Shown piece by piece: positions 59,429 to 64,000 of a DNA stretch of 64,000 nucleotides. Source of the stretch: Mucilaginibacter saanensis (GTDB lineage Bacteria; Bacteroidota; Bacteroidia; Sphingobacteriales; Sphingobacteriaceae); contig NZ_JACHBZ010000010.1 of NCBI RefSeq assembly GCF_014200575.1, forward strand, positions 135,565 to 199,564, read 5' to 3'. A model generated the notes under the pieces. It ran no database searches. It was not told the DNA's origin and was given only the letters and a program-made list of their open reading frames with translations. Positions within the stretch are counted from its first letter, which is position 1. Every line of letters begins with the position of its first letter. The position numbers and the translations under genes were made by a program.

Positions 59429-60250
59429 GTGGAAGATATAAAGGCATATATAGAAACAGGGATACTGGAACTTTACGTTCTGGGGGATGTAACCCCCAAC
59501 GAAAAGATCGAGGTAGAAGAGATGGCTTTAAAACATCCGGCTATAAAGGCAGAATTGGATGAAATAGAGCGCTCAATGGAACTATATGCTAAAGAAAATG
59601 CGGTTGAACCTTCTGAACATTTACGCGGCCGTATATTAGGCAGCATACTTACCAATTTTGGTGATGATAATAACTTCCCAGAGAAACCGCATCCTGCTCA
59701 AAATAATATTATTGCGCTACCAGCGCCTAAACAAAATAACTTTTACAAATACGCTTTTGCAGCCAGCCTGGCACTATTAGTATCAAGCAGTGTTGCTTTG
59801 GTTAGTGTTTACTCGCGTCTGCAACAATCAAACGGGCAACTGGTGGCTTTGCAACTGCAAAATCAGCATTTTACCAACCGCGTAAATTTAATGGATCGTG
59901 AACTGAGTATTTTCCGCGACCCATCCTTTAAACTATTAAAGCTGCAGGGCACTGCTAAAACTCCCGCCTCGGTAGTAACGCTTGCCTTTAGCCCTACAAA
60001 GAAAAAAGTAATGATTGACATGAGCAACGTTAAATTGCCTCAGAACGATAGCAACCATCAATACCAACTTTGGGCATTGGTAGGCGGCAAGCCTGTTGAT
60101 CTTGGTGTTTTTGATGCCAAAGCCGACTCTACCGATATGAAAGAAATGAAGTCGATAGCCCTGGCTGATGCCTTTGCCGTTACGCTTGAGCCTAAAGGCG
60201 GCAGCGTTAACCCTACAATGGATCAGATGGTTGTTTTGGGTAAATTTTAA
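59429..60250 (+). CDS. Anti-sigma factor, RskA-like
   Basis: This 273-residue membrane protein starts with GTG at 59429 and has a cytoplasmic anti-sigma domain (about residues 1-75), one transmembrane helix (FAASLALLVSSSVALVSVYS, about 110-129), a coiled stretch (QLQNQHFTNRVNLMDREL) and an RskA-type extracytoplasmic domain (YQLWALVGGKPVDLGVFDAK, about 210-229). It should sequester the ECF sigma encoded 1 bp upstream. The signal is unknown; redox or envelope stress is common for this family. Confidence 0.88.
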   Translation: MEDIKAYIETGILELYVLGDVTPNEKIEVEEMALKHPAIKAELDEIERSMELYAKENAVEPSEHLRGRILGSILTNFGDDNNFPEKPHPAQNNIIALPAPKQNNFYKYAFAASLALLVSSSVALVSVYSRLQQSNGQLVALQLQNQHFTNRVNLMDRELSIFRDPSFKLLKLQGTAKTPASVVTLAFSPTKKKVMIDMSNVKLPQNDSNHQYQLWALVGGKPVDLGVFDAKADSTDMKEMKSIALADAFAVTLEPKGGSVNPTMDQMVVLGKF

Positions 60251-60587
60251 GCCCGCCACACACCGTCAACCTCCCCCCTGCCTCTCTTATTTTTGGGTTA
60301 AACAAGTATGGTTTATTCTGCTATCAGGAAAAAATAAGTCGTTTTATCTTGTTTTTAAACAATTTTACCTATTTTGTGCCCGTTCCGCATACAAAATCTA
60401 AATTTATTACGTTATTTAACAGTTATTTAACATAAATTCAAACCAATTATTTGTTTTTTTGTAACAATTAGGGCAGATTAGCATCATATAACCAGTTAGA
60501 TTAAGAGAATGCGGACTTTACAATTATAACATCTAACCCCAAAATTTGAGTATTTAGTTCTTTATAAGATCAGTTAATAGTTAATTT
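60251..60587. other. Gene-free region between anti-sigma and nnr genes
   Basis: I see no protein gene here. The stretch is A/T-rich with repeated TTATTTAACA (near 60413-60432). It ends at a strong hairpin (60588-60623), so a short transcript ending there is conceivable. No promoter could be placed. Confidence 0.4.
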
Positions 60588-60623
60588 AAAAACGGTTGCA
60601 CGATACTTGCAGCCGTTTTTTTT
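60588..60623. terminator. Bidirectional terminator next to nnr
   Basis: AAAAACGG(T)TGCA and TGCA(G)CCGTTTTT form a stem with one mismatch, with A-run and T-run on either side. It abuts the nnr stop codon on the minus strand and could also end transcription of the anti-sigma unit on the plus strand. Confidence 0.85.
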
Positions 60624-62124
60624 ATGCCATTAATTTTGCCATAGTAATTGGCAACTGTGCAGCAAGCCTACCCGGTAAAACAACATTTAACCTATTTGGC
60701 AACGCCAACTCGTCGCCAGCCTTACCATGTATGTACGCACCAAGCACACAAGCCTGCAACGGAGTATACTTTTGAGCCAGCAAAGCGGCAATAATTCCGG
60801 TAAGTACATCGCCCATACCTCCTGATGCCATAGCCGCATTTCCGGTAGAGTTAAAATAGGCTACACCTTGAGGCGATAAGATAATGGTGTAATCATTCTT
60901 TAAAACAATATATACATTGAGTTTGACGGCCTGTGCCATGCCGGTCTGCAACCGCTGCCACCAGCTTTTATGTTCGCCAAATAGCCGGTCAAACTCTTTC
61001 ATGTGCGGCGTTAAAATACTCCCCGGGGGTAGTTGCTGCAAAAAATCCGGATGCTCAGCGAGTAAATTAAGGGCATCGGCATCAATAATCACCGGTTTTT
61101 TATAATTTTTGATTAAAGCCGATAATAAAGCAGTGGCATCATTGCCTTTACCCAGTCCAGGGCCAATAGCTATGGCACTAAACTTATCCCATTCAATCGC
61201 GGGCAGTTCCTGATCGTTTCTAACAATGGCCATAATTTCGGGCAGATAGCTATTTAAGGCCGTCAGACCACTTTCGGGCACGCAGGTAGTAGTTAATCCT
61301 GCCCCGGCATGAACGGCTGCCGAAGAGCTAAGCAACGCCGCCCCCATCGTTTTGGCCTGCCCTGCAATAATCAGTGCATGGCCATAAGTACCTTTATTAC
61401 TAAAACGGCGCCGGGGTTTAACCGCGGCCCTGATGTCTGTTTCCTTTATAAACTGATATGGGGAATTTAGCAACTGTACATACTTTTCATCAATGCCGAT
61501 GTTCACCGTTTCCCAGCAATGAATATATGGTGCAGATTCAGGCAATAAAAAATTGATCTTGGGTTGTTGAAACGTGATCACCAGATCGGCCCTGATGGCT
61601 ACCGTATCAGGCAATATTTCACCCTCCGATAAAAAACCCGTTGGTATATCAACAGCAACTATAGTTTTATACAGCCCGTTAAGGTGGTTAACCAGTTTCT
61701 CATACTCGCCCGTGAGGGGTTTGTTTAAACCGCTGCCCAACAGGGCGTCAATAATAATATCGCTGCTTTCCGGTACGTTGTCACCTTTCTGTATATCATT
61801 TATGGGGATATTGATTGCTTTTAAACGCTCCAGGTTAACATTAAAATCGGCAGAGGCCTTATCGCTGAAACGGGCAATTTTAACATTTAGCTTTTTGTAT
61901 TGATGCTCGCTAAGTATCCGGGCAATGGCCAGTCCGTCGCCCCCGTTATTACCGGTACCACAGTAAAATGATATAGATTGATTTTTATCCGGAAAATGAT
62001 TGATAAACCAACCCACAAACGCCCTGGAAGCCCGTTCCATTAAGTCAACCGAAGTAATGGGCTCATTGGCTATGGTATGGGCATCAGCCTGTCTGATCTG
62101 GGCGGAGGTTAGTAAAGGCAGCAT
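60622..62124 (-). CDS. nnr: Bifunctional NAD(P)H-hydrate epimerase/dehydratase
   Basis: This 500-residue repair enzyme restores damaged, hydrated NAD(P)H. The N-terminal epimerase domain (about 1-215) has FYCGTGNNGGDGLAIARIL and AVDIPTGFLSEGE. The C-terminal ADP/ATP-dependent dehydratase (about 225-495) has GTYGHALIIAGQAKTMGAAL, VIIDADALNLLAEHP and ASGGMGDVLTGIIAALL. It lies 45 bp downstream of anmK on the same strand. Confidence 0.95.
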   Translation of the reverse strand: MLPLLTSAQIRQADAHTIANEPITSVDLMERASRAFVGWFINHFPDKNQSISFYCGTGNNGGDGLAIARILSEHQYKKLNVKIARFSDKASADFNVNLERLKAINIPINDIQKGDNVPESSDIIIDALLGSGLNKPLTGEYEKLVNHLNGLYKTIVAVDIPTGFLSEGEILPDTVAIRADLVITFQQPKINFLLPESAPYIHCWETVNIGIDEKYVQLLNSPYQFIKETDIRAAVKPRRRFSNKGTYGHALIIAGQAKTMGAALLSSSAAVHAGAGLTTTCVPESGLTALNSYLPEIMAIVRNDQELPAIEWDKFSAIAIGPGLGKGNDATALLSALIKNYKKPVIIDADALNLLAEHPDFLQQLPPGSILTPHMKEFDRLFGEHKSWWQRLQTGMAQAVKLNVYIVLKNDYTIILSPQGVAYFNSTGNAAMASGGMGDVLTGIIAALLAQKYTPLQACVLGAYIHGKAGDELALPNRLNVVLPGRLAAQLPITMAKLMA

Positions 62125-62169
62125 ATCATTCTAAAGTAAGGAATTATATGTTTTGTTTTTGTAAAGTTC

Positions 62170-63363
62170 TTAAAGCGGGAAACTAAACTTACCCATCAGT
62201 ACCGCCGGATTATTTCCTATGGCAATTGGCTCCCCACATAAGGCCTCATTACCGAGCAGGGCAAACAATATGGCTTCCTTGGCATCCGGGTCTATACCCA
62301 GGCTGTTGGTATCGGCAATCCGGGTATTGGCCAGCGCCTGTTTTAAACGGGCTACTACAAAGGGATTCCGTGCCCCGCCGCCGCTTAAAAATACATTCAG
62401 GCCCTCAGCCTTAATGTTAGCGGTTATAAAATTGCTTATAGCCGTTGCGGTAAAAGCGCTCAAAGTACTTATAAGGTCTTCCTTAGCAATATCCACAGTG
62501 CCTGACCGCGCCTGTGCCTGCAATACATAATCCATGCTGAATAATTCAGGGCCGGTAGTTTTGGGTGCACGTTCGGCAAAAAACGGATGATCAAGCAAAG
62601 CTGCCAGCAGGATTTCATTTACTTCACCGCGGTTGGCAATTGCCGAATCCCGGTCATAGTCCATATTAAAGTACTTGCGGCAGACAGCATCTATCAACGT
62701 ATTTCCCGGCCCAACATCGGTACACAATACTTTAGCCGAATCGCCATCGGCAGGCAGATAGGTTAAGTTGGCAATACCTCCAATATTCAGCAATATCCGG
62801 TTTTCGCCTGCCTTGCTCCCCAACAGCACATCACCGTATAAGGCCAGCGGCGCTCCTTCTCCCCCGGCCACAATATGCTTCTGCCTGAAATCGCTGATGG
62901 TTAATATTTTTGTTTTTACCGCCAGGTGGTCGCCATCGCCTATTTGCATGGTAGCATTGGGGTAGCCTGCGCGCTGGTGTAACCTTTTGGGCGCATGGTA
63001 TATAGTTTGCCCGTGGCTTGCTATAAAATCAATAGCAGCAGCGTCCATGCCCCAATCTAAAAGGGCCTTCAAAACCAGTTCGCCATGATAGTTACCAATA
63101 AAGGCGTTCAGCAAAGTTACCTGCTCCAGATCGGCAGTGCGACGGGCAAATACCTGCTGTACCTCCTCCTTAAAGCTTTGCGGATATGGGATGGTAATAA
63201 ATCGCAATAACTTAAACCTGGTTTGCAGGCCATTACCGGTAAAGCTGCATAAGGCAATGTCAAGCCCATCCAACGAAGTGCCCGACATTAAGCCAATACC
63301 CGTTTTGGTAGTTTTTTGAGCAATATTAAAAAGCTTTTGCAAATTTTGATTAAGCGGTACCAT
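62170..63363 (-). CDS. anmK: Anhydro-N-acetylmuramic acid kinase
   Basis: AnmK hydrolyses and phosphorylates 1,6-anhydro-N-acetylmuramic acid from cell-wall turnover, giving MurNAc-6-phosphate. The 397-residue protein shows TGIGLMSGTSLDGLDIALCS (phosphate loop), DFIASHGQTIYHAP, RILLNIGGIANLTYLP and DVGPGNTLIDAV. It is divergent from the nagB-like gene at the window edge, whose enzyme acts further down amino-sugar recycling, suggesting linked regulation. Confidence 0.95.
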   Translation of the reverse strand: MVPLNQNLQKLFNIAQKTTKTGIGLMSGTSLDGLDIALCSFTGNGLQTRFKLLRFITIPYPQSFKEEVQQVFARRTADLEQVTLLNAFIGNYHGELVLKALLDWGMDAAAIDFIASHGQTIYHAPKRLHQRAGYPNATMQIGDGDHLAVKTKILTISDFRQKHIVAGGEGAPLALYGDVLLGSKAGENRILLNIGGIANLTYLPADGDSAKVLCTDVGPGNTLIDAVCRKYFNMDYDRDSAIANRGEVNEILLAALLDHPFFAERAPKTTGPELFSMDYVLQAQARSGTVDIAKEDLISTLSAFTATAISNFITANIKAEGLNVFLSGGGARNPFVVARLKQALANTRIADTNSLGIDPDAKEAILFALLGNEALCGEPIAIGNNPAVLMGKFSFPL

Positions 63364-63476
63364 GGGTTTAAATTACTATTTGTTATGGGGTTTGCAAAAG
63401 ATAAATTAATAAGCGCGCTATGTAAATATCTGATATATTTGTTTGAACAAGCACATTCACTTATTAATACTTATAC

Positions 63477-64000
63477 ATGGCCCGATTAAATTTATTGGAA
63501 GAGACCCGGTACGAGAAGCTGCCGGTAAGCGTTTACAGCAACCAGCAACAGGCATCACTGGCCGTGGCAGCCCGCATTGCCAAACTCATCCGCGATAAGC
63601 AGACACGCGGCGAAAAGGCCGTACTCGGTTTAGCTACCGGCGTTACACCCATTGCCGTTTATGCCGAACTCGTGCGCCTGCACCGCAACGAGGGTTTGTC
63701 GTTTAAAAACGTCATCACTTTTAATCTGGATGAGTATTATCCCATGAAGCCTGATGCAGCCCAAAGCTACGTCACCTTCATGTATGAGAACCTCTTTAGC
63801 CATGTGGATATTGACAAAGCTAATGTGCACATCCCTGATGGCACCCTGGACCAGGATGCCGTGGTGGCTTTTTGCCTCGACTATGAGCACCAGATAGAGG
63901 CCCTGGGCGGTCTTGACCTCCAGCTGTTGGGTATCGGACGTACCGGCCACATCGGTTTTAACGAGCCGGGATCGGCCCCTAATTCGGGGACCCGCCTGGT
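63477..64000 (+). CDS. nagB: Glucosamine-6-phosphate deaminase (5' part, cut by window edge)
   Basis: NagB converts glucosamine 6-phosphate to fructose 6-phosphate and ammonia. The visible 174 residues show VLGLATGVTPIAVYAEL, VITFNLDEYYPM (active-site region), SYVTFMYENLF and LLGIGRTGHIGFNEPGS. The N-terminus MARLNLLEETRYEKLPVSVY matches a longer Bacteroidota form that often carries an additional C-terminal domain, which cannot be seen here. A -7-like TATATTTG lies at 63434-63441. The gene runs off the right edge. Confidence 0.93.
   Translation, partial: MARLNLLEETRYEKLPVSVYSNQQQASLAVAARIAKLIRDKQTRGEKAVLGLATGVTPIAVYAELVRLHRNEGLSFKNVITFNLDEYYPMKPDAAQSYVTFMYENLFSHVDIDKANVHIPDGTLDQDAVVAFCLDYEHQIEALGGLDLQLLGIGRTGHIGFNEPGSAPNSGTRL

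Noticed and set aside
1..64000. tRNA, rRNA, CRISPR arrays, insertion sequences, prophage or classical defence genes
   Set aside because: No T-arm or rRNA signature, no regularly spaced repeats with spacers, no transposase, integrase, restriction or toxin-antitoxin genes could be recognised.

Overview
The window reads as a chromosomal segment of a Bacteroidota bacterium, most likely family Sphingobacteriaceae (Mucilaginibacter/Pedobacter-like). This rests on the parA-parB-DUF5683-dapB-lepB order, a gliding-motility/T9SS-type C-terminal domain, FecR proteins with a Bacteroidota-type C-terminus, a Nudix-family arabinose regulator, a YtxJ-type protein, promoters resembling TTTG-N19-TANNTTTG, and many short palindromic intergenic repeats typical of this family. 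I see no rRNA, tRNA, CRISPR array, insertion sequence, prophage or classical defence island. The genus is my impression, not a computed result.

Layout. 1-6.8 kb: a minus-strand housekeeping operon (parA, parB, a DUF5683 protein, dapB and three tandem signal peptidase I genes, the last cut by the window edge). 7-12.5 kb: FMN reductase, VIT1-like membrane protein, a large T9SS-type secreted protein, a sorbosone dehydrogenase-like lipoprotein and a methyltransferase. 12.7-26.3 kb: an accessory redox and stress zone with an old yellow enzyme, LysR, ferredoxin-NADP reductase plus ferredoxin, a flavin reductase, AraC regulators, NTF2-like proteins, chorismate mutase, OsmC, tautomerase, alcohol dehydrogenase, a metallo-beta-lactamase-fold lactonase, aldo/keto reductase and a TfoX-like protein.

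26.4-34.4 kb: an L-arabinose utilisation operon (Nudix regulator, araB, araD, a GH27 glycosidase, araA, sodium/sugar symporter). At 35.3 kb is a ketoglutarate-semialdehyde dehydrogenase. 37-41.4 kb: a LysR regulator divergent from an mdaB/ygiN-like/aldo-keto reductase operon, then an HxlR regulator divergent from a metallo-hydrolase gene. 41.5-46.8 kb: an ECF sigma/FecR/surface-receptor operon in which the receptor has an STN domain but no recognisable TonB plug, followed by a small membrane protein and an internally duplicated beta-barrel protein. This is the most unusual locus here.

47-64 kb returns to housekeeping genes: asparaginase, tatD, two two-domain FKBP isomerases, nrnA, ndk, recF with a DUF721 gene, a TPR membrane protein, ribH, a tiny lipoprotein, ytxJ, lipA, a second ECF sigma/anti-sigma pair, nnr, anmK, and the start of nagB at the right edge.

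Recurring regulatory themes are candidate operators next to regulators. They include a 16-bp site shared by an AraC gene and its aldo/keto reductase neighbour, a GGTTAC array by the HxlR gene, and a 16-bp palindrome by LysR. Both ECF sigma genes appear to start with TTG. Intergenic spaces are rich in inverted repeats, several of which recur within the window.
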